A stretch of 64,000 nucleotides of DNA from Plasmodiophora brassicae (lineage: Eukaryota > Endomyxa: Phytomyxea > Phytomyxea > Plasmodiophorida). The position numbers and the translations under genes are program-made. The stretch spans positions 682,001-746,000 of the forward strand of contig CP145411.1 of assembly GCA_036867785.1 (NCBI GenBank), read 5' to 3'. Under the pieces are notes generated by a model. That model had not been told where the DNA came from, did not search any database, and worked only from the letters and a program-made list of their open reading frames with translations. Positions 31,764 to 41,693 of this stretch are shown here, piece after piece. Numbering within the stretch: the first letter of the stretch is position 1; the number at the start of each line of letters is the position of its first letter.

Positions 31764-33854
31764 TTAGCAAAGACGGTCAGGTGTGACCTGTACCTGGCGC
31801 AATGTGCCGGTCCTATCGTCCGGGACAAATTCGTCGTCCAGCGACCGCCGGCGGTCCTTTCGTCGTCGCCGCCGGTAGACGAGGACGAGGACGGTGCCTA
31901 GCAGGATGACGAATGCGGCCGCCAAAACCCCGATCAGAGCTGGCGACGAAGATGCATCGTCCACGGTCGTGTCTTCCATGGCGTTGCCTTGATTCGCGCT
32001 GGGCGCTGCAGCAGTTCCCGAAGCTGCCCGCCCCATGATTTCGCTCTGGTGTCCATTGCCGATGAACGTATACTTGCTGGTTGACGACTGATCGAAGTTC
32101 AGCGCATACAGTGCCTAGAGGTGGCGACTGAGTGTCGGCCGCAGACATAGAGACCTGCTCGCAGCAACGACCGACCCCGTCGTCGCTTCCAATCAGGAAA
32201 TCGACCCATTTCAGTTGCGCTTGCGTGCCTCGATCTGCACCAGGGTCGTCGTCGTTATACGAGATCAACTCCAGCGCGCCCGGGTCCGGCTTCCTGAGCA
32301 GCACGATGTCGGTTGCGGGAATCGCGCCGTTGCAAGGCCGATGTTACCCATTCGGAGCGTTCCTGAACGCGAAGATGCACTGCATGGACGAATCGGCCCA
32401 CAGCAGACGGTTCTTCCAGGATGGCCCCCATCCTTTGCCAGAATGGAATGCGAAGGCGGCTGGTGATACCGTGTTCCTCATCTGCTCACGCGCCCCATCT
32501 TAGGCAGCACACGTCACGACACGCACAGGTTACGTACACAGTGCTCCTGAGCGCCTGGAATGTGGAACCCCTGGAACGCATCGGTCAGTTCCACCATGGA
32601 CGTTGCAAAGCCGAGTTAGGGCGACCTTTTGTCGCGAGTACGCCAGGAATGGTTTTACAACAGGGCCGACCAGCTGTGTGCACCCTGGGTCGGCACCGTA
32701 CGACGGCTGCGGGACATTGCCTTCGAAGCAGGGCCAGCCAAAGTTCGGTATGGCAGCATTGCCCGGGTTGACCGGATCCGGGATGACATTGATCTCCTCG
32801 TAGAAATCTGATCCGACATCCCCGACGTATATGTCGTTGGTTTCCGGATGGATCGCGAACCGAAACGGATTGCGAAGGCCACGCGCCTTCACGACAATGT
32901 CGATCCCCAGCACCAATGGCGTGGCCGACGCGAGCTTGGCCTTCGGGACATACAACAACTGGACATGGGTCGTTGCGTCAGCACACTGCTGTTAAGATGC
33001 CTGGCATGGCGGTCTGTTAACCTTTCCATGCGGGTACTGATCCCACTGTGACCTCCAGACGCCTTGAGGGCGCCGGTCGCTCTCCACGTGACAAGGGGCG
33101 CCCGGCCTTCCCCGGTCCTGTACGATGACCGCTGAGTGCCATGGTGGACGCAGCATGCAGCGAACTCGGCCAGTACATCAACAGTATAGCTGGACCCATC
33201 GCCTCCTGATACAAAGAGGCCGCCATCCCGTGCCCACGCCAGGTTGCCGATATGGTGCGACAGGCCGTTCGAACACCACCCCACGTACAGGACGCCGTCG
33301 ACGGCAGCATGTGTATCGTCGCCTTTCAGGCGAACGAGATGTGCTGTGGAATCGCAGGATCCGTCGATGGCTAGGCCGTCGCCCGCTGGGCAGACGGAAG
33401 GGTCTGGCAGGACGGGGCGGGGGTCAGTGGGGGACGTGCCCCGATTCACCGACATCAGTACGTAGATGTAGGGATCCGTCGGATAGTTCGGGGCAACCGC
33501 CATGCCTAGCAGGCCGTGGTCGCCCCAGGTCGCCGTCAGGTCGCGTTCTGCACGCCACAGCTCCACGTAGCTGTTCGAATCGGCCCGGACCGAATCGAAC
33601 ACACGAATCCAGCCACGTTTGTCGGCACAGAACACCTATTGGATGGGAACATGAGTGCTGAGAAGATGCCATCATTCGTAGCTGTGGGCGACCTTGCCGC
33701 TGTTGGCAACGGCGAGCTTAACGCATTGCCCAAGGCCATCCCAGTGCGCGTCTTCAGTGAACTGGTGCGGGTCTTGCACCTTGGCACAGCAGTGCCCGAT
33801 GAGAACAATGCTAATACATGCCGCGATGGCAACGGCTGCCACCGATTCCGGCAT
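31764..33854 (-). CDS. type I membrane glucose/sorbosone dehydrogenase-like (HHIP-type propeller) protein
   Basis: The protein starts MPESVAAVAIAACISIVLIG, a signal peptide cut near HCCA. The six-bladed propeller follows: VFCADKRGWIRVFD, WGDHGLLGMAVAPNYPTDPY, LVRLKGDDTHAAVDGVLYVG, HHIGNLAWARDGGLFVSGGD, then RNPFRFAIHPETNDIYVGDV, GSDFYEEINVI and NFGWPCFEG, the hallmarks of the GSDH/HHIP family. Bacterial members use PQQ; animal HHIP proteins bind Hedgehog. The C-terminal exon gives a single membrane span, ALIGVLAAAFVILLGTVLVL, and an Arg-rich cytosolic tail, YRRRRRKDRRRSLDDEF. A 40-nt intron before ALYALNFDQSST is the shortest I accept in this window. Paired Cys suggest an extracellular fold. 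Enzyme or ligand-binding role is undecided. Confidence 0.82.
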
Positions 33855-33991
33855 CGCCAACGACGTCGACTGTTCGTCACGAGGCACGCGACGCAAGGAG
33901 CCCTTTCGAAATATCTGGACATCTCAATACAGGACAGCATTATCCCTTGGACGCCATCTTCGAGTTTATCGACAACCCGGTAGAGTTGCGT

Positions 33992-36780
33992 TCACAGCTC
34001 GTCCTTGGTGGGATCGGTTGTCTTTTGTTTCGCGAACCCTTCCGGCGGTGCCGTACACTGCCCACCATCGTCCTCTGAACTACAGGACGGCGATCCTGTC
34101 GTCTCGGGTGCGGCCGACGCAGACTTGAACGGCGGAAGAGCATCCAGCGCCGACGTTCGTGCCTTGCCTTTGGACAACATGTCGAGGAAGTCCAGGATGG
34201 AACCTTTCTGGAACGCGCCAATGAACTCAGCGTAGCGAAGCTTCCGAGCGTGCAGTGCGACAATGTGCACATCCAGGTTCGGGCTCAGTCGGAATGGCTT
34301 TGCAAACGCTTCGAACTCAGTTAGGTTGATGGTCAGGAAGTGGAACGGCTGCTTGCGGACGGATGCGGCAACGTCATTGAGAATGGCGAGCTTGTCGGCG
34401 TCGGACGAGCCAGGGAAGAAGACGAGGATGCATAGCCCGAGCTTGTTACGGCACAGCTCATCAAATTCAGCTTGACTAGAAACAGGGACGACCAGCTCCT
34501 CCACCTCCGCAGCAGCAGCGACGGGTTTACCATCGACTGGAATGTGTTTCGATAGGAATTTGTTCAGTGCCGCTAGCGACATGTCATCGGCATCGTAAAC
34601 AACCGGGGCACTGTCACTGCCCGCAGGGAAGACCAACAACGATGGGGACTTTTTCAAATTCCATTCAGAAAGAACCTGAGTCAGATCGTCAGACAGGCAC
34701 GTCCCAGCATTGAAAGTACAGACGGCGACCTTCTCTGATTCCGTAATTGCACCTAGTCGACTGAAGCCCTTGAATTCCAGTGCAAGCGCTTTGACTATAG
34801 GAGGGACTTCTTTCTTCGAGGTGACGAGAATGGCCTTAGGGACCACTGGTTTGCCAGAAACCCATTTCTTCGCCGCCGTTAACGACGAAAATAACTTTGC
34901 TTCGTTTGGCAGCATGCTAATGGCGAAAGAGGACAGAGCCTAAACGAAAATCGCTGATTGAGCTTCGATCTGCACCAATGCTCTGATCACTAATTACCTT
35001 GGTAGTCCGTGCACCGGGATAGTCGATCGGGGACGATTTGTCGACGCCGAATACTTTGATAGTCGGGTAGCCCTTGATGTCGTATCGTGATGCCAGCCCA
35101 GTAGATGCCGTTGCGTCAACCGCGCCGAAACGGACAACTCCCTTCAACGAATTGGCCGCCTTCTGCCATTTCGGAGCGAGCTGCTGGCAGTGCCCGCACC
35201 AGGGCGCATAGAACTCAACAAACCAGATCGCGTTGCTCTTCAACACCCGGTCGCTGAAGTTATTGTCTGTGAGCTCGACGTTGAAGTTGCCAGAGGCTTT
35301 CGACGGCTTCTTCGGTGACGTCTTTGATTTGGGCTTCGGCTCCGGTTTCTTCACGGCCGGACAATTCACCGTCGATCCAGCCAGCTTCGGGAACGTGCTC
35401 ATTGGCTGCGTCTTGATTCGACCAGACACAATGCCGAGTAGGAAATCGGAAATGCCCTAAGAGTCGTCGGTGAGCAGAAATACGCCTCAACGGCAATGCA
35501 CACGTACCTCAGAACTAAAGGATCCAACGAAATTCGCGAATCGGAGCTTGCGAGGACTGACGACAACGACACGGGCGTAGTCCAGTGACCCGATCCCGAA
35601 GGCATCGTTAACAAATGCACTTTGGGCAGATCCATCAATCCATCCAAAGCGGAAGAGTTTCGAGTCCGCCTTCTCAGCGACTTCGTCCATTATATCCAGC
35701 TGAGACGCGCTGGGCGTACCATCCGGTGTCAACAGCAGAACGCAAAGAGCACCAGATTCGACGCATTTGGCCTGCATGCACGACTCGTCGGATAGATGAG
35801 GAACGTTCGACAGCGATGGGTCAGCAGGAAGGGCGTAGCGTCGGAAGAAACTGGTCAACTCCGCCTGGTCGATCTGGCCCTCATAGCGGATAGCGGTTGA
35901 CGGAGACGGTGGGTCAGTTGACACCGGGAACACGAACAGGGTGGGGAACTTAGTCACGCCGTACTGGGCGGCGACGCCCGACTCTGATTTGTGAACCTCT
36001 CCCAAAATCATCCGATCAAGGAATGAGTACGACAGCGACTGCGACAAATTAGACCTCTTATCGGCATGGGGCTGGCGGAAGTAGACAAACCTTATACAGT
36101 GGCGACGTTTGCTTTGACTTGGTGAACAGCAGAGCTTTCGGCACCTCAGGTTTGCTCGTTAAGAACTTGTCTAGAGATGACTCCGTCACCTTGACGACCT
36201 TCGACGGGAGGTTAGCCAGAACGAATTTCACGCTGTTATCGGAATGTCAGCACGCCATAACCGACACAACACGGGAAAGGATGACAGACATTCCGTCCGA
36301 CGTTCGCGGCCCTTCGAAGTCCATCGGTTTGCCATCGACGAAGAACTTGATGGTAGGAAACCCTCGGATCCCGTACTGTCCACCGATCGGCTTGTTCGAC
36401 TCTGCGTACCGCAAAGGAATTATTATGAAAGCTTCGGGCAGTCATCACAGCGGCAAATGCCAACCTTCGTCTAAATCGATAGCGGCAACCTTGACTTTCC
36501 CCGAGAGCTTCGAAGCGGCCGCTTCATATTCGGGTTTCAAGCTCTTGCAATGCCCGCACCACGGCGCGTAAAACTGTTCGACGACGCACCTGCGTCAGCG
36601 TTCATCGCCCCCTATTCGACAGCGCGCACGTCCGACCTCGACGAGAACCGGAGCGCCGGCTCGCACAGTCCGATCGAAATTGCTTGCGTCCAGCCGGACG
36701 ACGGGCGACTTGGGCCCGTACAGACCTTGGGCCACAGCAGCGCACAACGCTGCCGCACAGACCAGCCTGAGCGACAACAT
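33992..36780 (-). CDS. ER protein disulfide isomerase with two CGHC thioredoxin units and KDEL
   Basis: This thiol oxidoreductase resides in the ER lumen. The signal peptide is [20 protein letters not shown]. Unit 1: [52 protein letters not shown], then redox-inactive folds ([49 protein letters not shown]). Unit 2, after a Lys/Pro linker ([15 protein letters not shown]), begins [20 protein letters not shown] with [20 protein letters not shown] and [15 protein letters not shown]. It is again followed by inactive folds containing [20 protein letters not shown] and [15 protein letters not shown]. The protein ends [12 protein letters not shown], a canonical retrieval signal. The unit-1 equivalent FTKSKQTSP matches unit 2's TSKKEVPP, so a block of one active plus inactive thioredoxin folds was duplicated. 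Active Cys pairs are intact in both. The closest described type is PDIA6/P5-like, but it is longer, about 800 residues. Confidence 0.9.
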
Positions 36781-37067
36781 CCCCGATGATGAGGCGATGA
36801 CGTGTCACGGCGTTCGACGTTTGTTGGTCTTTTTTACAGCGCCGCCTGGAATATTCCGCGTGTCCAACCCAGACTGTGTACGTCCTACGCCGCCCGTAAA
36901 ACGGCGGGCGCACCCTTTGTCGAGTTACTACCAGGTGCGGGTCTTGATTCTGTTTGAAGGACAACGTGAAAGTGAACCCTGATCTGTACTCAGTTGGAAT
37001 GAAATAGGCCCGGGGAGCGGGAGCGTTCGATCGTCGGTTTGCGCCGAGCGTGCGGCGTGCGCGGTAA
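36781..37067. promoter_or_regulatory. bidirectional promoter PDI / CCDC12
   Basis: 287 bp between divergent housekeeping genes. No unmistakable motif; gtaaaacggcgggcgcac-like GC-rich stretches lie near 36895. Confidence 0.4.
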
Positions 37068-37484
37068 ATGGCGGACGAGTCCACGGAAGAACGGCGGCGG
37101 CGACTGGCGGCGCTGCGGGCCGAGGCGGGCGTGCAGCCGTCGGGGGACGTCGCCGATGGGCCGGCCGCGGACGAGGAGGAGCCGCAGCTCAGGTTTCGGA
37201 ATTACAAGCCGAAGGCGAAGGAGTTGACGGATTTCCAGGTCGGCGGTGACACCGTGCCCGATGTCGACCAGGCGATCGAACCGATACGCCAGGTGGCGTC
37301 GGTGCCACAGGACGAGATGGTCAGCATAGCGCCCAGGAAACCAAACTGGGACCTGAAACGCGACGTCGAGCGCGACCTCGCCCTTCTGCAGAAACGGACG
37401 CAGATCGCCATCGCCAACCTGGCCAGGCAATTGAACGAAGAATACGAGGAAGAAGAGGAGGAACAAGACGCAAGGTCATCCTAG
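37068..37484 (+). CDS. CCDC12 / Cwf18 pre-mRNA splicing factor
   Basis: A small NineTeen-complex-associated spliceosomal protein. An intronless 138-codon ORF starts MADESTEERRRRLAALRAEA. It contains the conserved LRFRNYKPKAKELTDFQV box and the PRKPNWDLKRDVERDLALLQ-KRTQIAIANLARQL helix, both diagnostic of the cwf18 family, and ends in an acidic EEEEEE tail. The length matches family members. The 3' end lies only about 30 bp from the convergent EF-hand gene. The lack of introns contrasts with its neighbours. Confidence 0.92.
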   Translation: MADESTEERRRRLAALRAEAGVQPSGDVADGPAADEEEPQLRFRNYKPKAKELTDFQVGGDTVPDVDQAIEPIRQVASVPQDEMVSIAPRKPNWDLKRDVERDLALLQKRTQIAIANLARQLNEEYEEEEEEQDARSS

Positions 37485-37515
37485 AATAGATCGAATTCGT
37501 TTGAAGCACGAGGAG

Positions 37516-38169
37516 TCAGTTCATTATGATGTCAATGTGGCTGTCGTACTCGAACTCGTCATTGTCGTTGAATTCGAGCTGTGTCCGTTTCGGTCCGTTC
37601 ATTTCAGGCCATCGTTTCGCATTGACGGGGTCTACCTCTTGGAGCAGATCGGTGGCCTGGTTCCTTGTCAGCATGTCGGCTCCGTACGAGGTCAGGGCGC
37701 TGATCAGGTCGGACCTGCGAATGCAGCCGGGTCGCTGGCTGTGCGAGAAGATCTTGAACGCGTTCTTGACCTGGTCCCTAACGGCCCATGTCAGTCAGTC
37801 GTTTGACGGGTTTCACACAACGCCCGCCCTACGCCGTGTAGTAGTCGCTCAGCTTACGGGACATGACGGCGACGAACTCGGCGAACTCGACGCGCCCGTC
37901 GGAATTCTTGTCAATCTCCTTGATCATCGCGTCCACTGCATCGGGCAGGCAGCAGTGGCGTTTCAGCGCGTCGAACAGGTCGTCTGGCCGGTACGCCGAG
38001 TACCTTCTTCCAGCGTCGTTTCGACGCCCAGCATGAGGAGCAGTTCCGTGAACACGTCCGGTGTGATGAACCCGGCGTGCGACTTGTCGACCAGGCTGAA
38101 GATCTCGTCGAGCTCGGCGATTTCCATATCGCTCAGGCCGCGCTTGGCGCTGACGGCATCGGCGGCCAT
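37516..38169 (-). CDS. calmodulin/centrin-like EF-hand protein
   Basis: Starts MAADAVSAKRGLSDMEIAEL. EF-hand 1 (DEIFSLVDKSHAGFITPDVF) has a degenerate loop. A 68-nt intron (GTACTC...GATGCAG) joins TLEE to VDAMIKEIDKNSDGRVEFAE, a canonical DxNxDG EF-hand. A second intron after SDYYTA joins DQVKNAFKIFSHSQRPGCIR with SDLISALTSYGADML, which lacks acidic loop residues. The end (TRNQATDLLQEVDPV, then LEFNDNDEFEYDSHIDIIM) is another EF-like unit with altered spacing. So only the second hand is clearly Ca2+-competent. It could be a centrin, troponin C-like or divergent calmodulin-like sensor. The stop is at 37516-37518. Confidence 0.83.
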
Positions 38170-38279
38170 CTCGCCAGCCTGTTTAGTACGGTCGACGACC
38201 ATGCACACAGAGCAGCAACCGACTACCCCGGGTCACACCCACACGAATGCAATATACGGTCTACTGCTGATACACACGT

Positions 38280-38985
38280 TTACAGACCAGCTTTCTGGAG
38301 CCTTCTTTCTATGAACGCGGCTGCTGGGTCGGCCTCGTTGTCGCCGACGTCTTCGTCGAGGAGTCTGACGAATCGCCCGTTTGCGCCGATCTGCATCGTC
38401 CTGTCCTTGCAACCACCGCCTGACATTGCTGACGACATGATCTGCGTGCCCGATGACGAATCGCATCACGATTCAGGGATGGGTGCGTATCCCGTACCTG
38501 GAGAACACCAGCGACGGAAGCGATCTCGGCGAACCGATGCGCGATCGATAACGTCGTGGTGACCATCAGAGCCTTGGCGTTCTTTAGGCTCGCAGGGTCC
38601 GCCAGAAACGCGTCCTCCGGCAGCCAGACACCGACTTGGTTGGCGTATTCCCTCTGCTTCCAGTACGCTTCCACGTTGTCATTCGCTGCCCCGGAGAGAA
38701 CAGCGCTGGTGTTGGCTTACGTGTGCGATTCCATTCGTGTTCAAGCTCGGGCGTGCCGACGGAAAACAATGCAGCGGAGGTAATCGTGACCGCCAGACCA
38801 ACCAGGGACCCAACGATGGCCTGGGCTTTGAAGTAGTGCGGCGCCGACCCGATCCGGACCGCAACCGTCACGACGCTGATGACGATCAGCACTGAGCACA
38901 GAAACTGGAGGGCAACACCGAGCGGTTCGACGCTGCCCAGCTTGTACCCCTCCACATGCAGCAACGCGACGAACTCGAATGCCAT
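38280..38985 (-). CDS. membrane protein, unknown
   Basis: Starts MAFEFVALLHVEGYKLGSVE, with two strong hydrophobic segments: PLGVALQFLCSVLIVISVVT and HYFKAQAIVGSLVGLAVTIT. After an intron comes EAYWKQREYANQVGVWLPED, AFLADPASLKNAKALMV and a third hydrophobic-to-amphipathic stretch. The last exon (MSSAMSGGGCKDRTMQIGAN, then GRFVRLLDEDVGDNEADPAA) ends RRLQKAGL at 38280-38282. I do not recognise a family. The start is the first Met of the ORF and an upstream exon is possible. Confidence 0.55.
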
Positions 38986-39920
38986 GGACGTCGTCTACGC
39001 TGCCGACGGTTACATATCGTACAATGGGAGATCCCTTGTCCTGCCAACCAGGACGCCGACCGACGCAAGCCGGCACAAGGTTTCCTTGCCTCGCCGTGCC
39101 GGTTCATGACCAACGGGCGCGTTGCTCGGGTCGTCCGGAGCGCTCCTCTGCATACTATGCTCGGTGCGGTATCGTGGCTGGCGCGGCTGGGACGCGTGTG
39201 ACCGTTAGGCAACGGCCTCCCGGTGAGGTGAGGCCGCCCTTTCCTTGATGCAATCGTCGGGTACCAGCCTAACGTGACGATGACGAGGAAAGGGGGGGGC
39301 GGTACCGCGCTCGTTTATAGTTCGGCAACGACCTCCTCAGAGAGTTTGCGCTGGGATTCGACATGGTCCAGGACACGAAGGACGGTCTCGTGCCTGGACA
39401 GGCACGTGTCACAGGACGACTTCGGCGCGGGTGCTCGCAGGGCTTCACCATCGAACGGATCCGGGAAATGATTACTGTTGTCGCCACCACCACCACCACT
39501 GCGGCGCCCTGAGCGACGCCTCGAAACGCACCAACAGCAATCCTTGCGGCGATCTTCAGACGCCGATTGGCTCTGGCAAAGATGGCCGCATCCGGCACGT
39601 GCCGTCACCGTAACCGTCTCCGAGCGGCATAACGACAGGCACGAGTTCAGCAACGGCGGCATTGGAATGATACGTCCCGATAGGAAGGGGGCGCTTACTA
39701 CGAGGGAACGGGACGCGACACGAACGTCGCTATTAGGCAGTGTCGGCAGCGCGTTTCACGAGCGGTACGACGCGTCTGACAATGTGATTAGTCGTCGGGA
39801 TCAGTCCGGCCATGACTTAAGCGACCAATGGGTACACACCGGATCGGATGGTCGATCGCGTATCGGATCGAATCGTACGGGCGTCAGGGCAGCCCCGTTC
39901 GACGCAATAGCATTTCGCCA
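38986..39920. other. intergenic / possible small minus-strand gene
   Basis: About 930 bp. A minus-strand reading around 39269-39662 may join MPDAAIFARANRRLKIAARI (which looks like a mitochondrial presequence) to a C-terminal helix (LRVLDHVESQRKLSEEVVAE). The splice sites are weak and nothing is recognised. No repeats or RNA genes seen. Confidence 0.3.
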
Positions 39921-41471
39921 ATGTTGTTGCTGCCGTGCCTATGGTGGGCGTGGATGACTGTCGACATGGTCGCGGTCGATGCTGCGATTACGTTCCCATC
40001 AGCGGCACCGGGAAGCTCGCTTGCTGGATTGAGCGTGTACGCAGCGACGGTGACGACGTTCCTCGGGCCCCAGCCCGGGGATCCCAACAGCCCCAGGAGC
40101 GGCCGTGTCGTGCTCCTGACGGATGACATGTGCAAGCCGATCGCCATGCAGGCAGCCGGAGACATCATTCTCGCCACGGCCGAGGCCACGTTAGGAGCGT
40201 GCTCCCTCGAAACCAAGTACCTAACCCTGTACGCTACCGGGGCGGCCGGTGTCATTGGTAAGGGATCAGCGGCGCTTGCTGCAGGGGCCTAGGGTGTACA
40301 CTGATTCGTGGCTTGCGCGTCGCTAGCGCCCGTCCTGGACGTGGTCCCATCCCTGAACATGTACAGCAATGACGGGACGAAAGGTGCCCAGACCCGGGGC
40401 CTACCGATGCTGTTCCTGCGAATCGGGCCCAGCAGGGATTTCTACGATGTGCTGATCGCAGGTGCGCCGGGGCAGAACGCCACCATAACGCCAGACGTCA
40501 ACGTGTGGGAAGCAACATTCGCATCGTGGTACTACCAGCTGTTCATCCGGATCCTGCCGAGCCTGGTCATGGTTGCATCCGGCGTGACGGCCGCCGCGTA
40601 CCTTGCTTTGCATCTTCGTATTACTCATGACGAGTACAAAAGCGTCGTCCCAAACGTCAGCCGAACGTCACGACGACTGGCCTCGTTTGTTCGAAAGTCG
40701 CTCGGTCTTCCACATGCTGTCCTGACGATCGAGGTGCTCACGTCGACGCTGCCTGGTGTGGTTCTGGCCATCGGCGGATACTATAGCACACCGAACCTGC
40801 CGTTCCCGATCCTCGAATACTTCCTATCGCAGCTTAGCGGATGGAGCTTTGCATCGTCGCTGCTGTCGGCGTCGGTGTGGATTCGGCAGCTGTCTCGTAT
40901 CTTCGACTCGAACGGCCTGCTGACCCGCATCCTGCGAGGCGATTACCCCGTCGTCTTCGGCCTGCTGATCGTCGTCCCGATTGTGATAGACACAGCGTTC
41001 AGCGTCCTCCAGGCGATCTTCTACATGGACCCCCTTGTGGCCAAAATTCTTTCTGCCACCATCTTCGTCCTGCAATTGACCGTTGGCCTGCACGTCCTGT
41101 TCGGTGTCCTGCGCTACTACTGGACCGTTCGCAACGTCCAGGGCCAGACGAGCGGATCGGAACACGGCGCAAGTATGGACCCGATTCTCCAGCGACTGGG
41201 TCGCTGCGCCCTGGGCATGTCTCTGTCCATGCTCATGATCTGCACGGGCACCGCCATGATGGCCGCGTCGTCACGGTTCATGTACACCCCATCGGGTTGG
41301 ACGACCTGCTTCTCCTTGAATTTCGTCGGGCGGGCCCTGGACAGCGCTTTCCGTGTTGCAATGTTCCGACCACGCGCCATCAAGCCCCAGGGCAGATCCT
41401 GGGTATCAACCGTAGTGGCACCAAAGTCGGCCAAGGCTGGATCCCAGCAGCAGCAGCAGCAGCAGCAGTAG
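39921..41471 (+). CDS. polytopic membrane protein with N-terminal lumenal/extracellular domain, unknown
   Basis: The signal peptide MLLLPCLWWAWMTVDMVAVD is followed by a soluble domain (SGRVVLLTDDMCKPIAMQAA, GDIILATAEATLGACSLETK). A 72-nt-class intron (GTAAGG...CGCTAG) leads to VLDVVPSLNMYSNDGTKGAQ. The domain's pattern (VVLLTDD..., GAAGVI) recalls PA-type lumenal domains, but this is weak. Six or seven membrane segments follow: LFIRILPSLVMVASGVTAAA, HAVLTIEVLTSTLPGVVLAI, VVFGLLIVVPIVIDTAFSVL, TIFVLQLTVGLHVLFGVLRY, LGMSLSMLMICTGTAMMAAS and others. The C-terminus ends in eight CAG/CAA-coded Gln residues. The architecture resembles a signal-peptide plus 7TM receptor-like family. Function unknown. 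Confidence 0.7.
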
Positions 41472-41693
41472 GAGTGGTAACAACGCCACTTGATACAAAC
41501 GGACGGCTGTCTTCCCAAACAAAGCGTCGCGAACCCTTTGGATTGACAGGGTTGGATGGAAGATCCGCATCGAACCACCATGCAGTATTCGTTCCCAGCA
41601 TAGCAGCAGCACGTTTGTGTATAGGCGATCGCATCCAGCAATATAATACGCTGTAATACGATAGACGCGATATGAAATAGATGTTGGGTTGGG

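Noticed and set aside
37935-38010. 20-nt intron in the EF-hand gene
   Set aside because: The same donor with the acceptor GATGCAG gives a 68-nt intron and a better EF-hand (EEVDAMIKEIDKNSDG).
37526-38314. 262-codon plus-strand ORF
   Set aside because: It is the antisense of the EF-hand gene, whose minus-strand exons carry clear EF-hand motifs.
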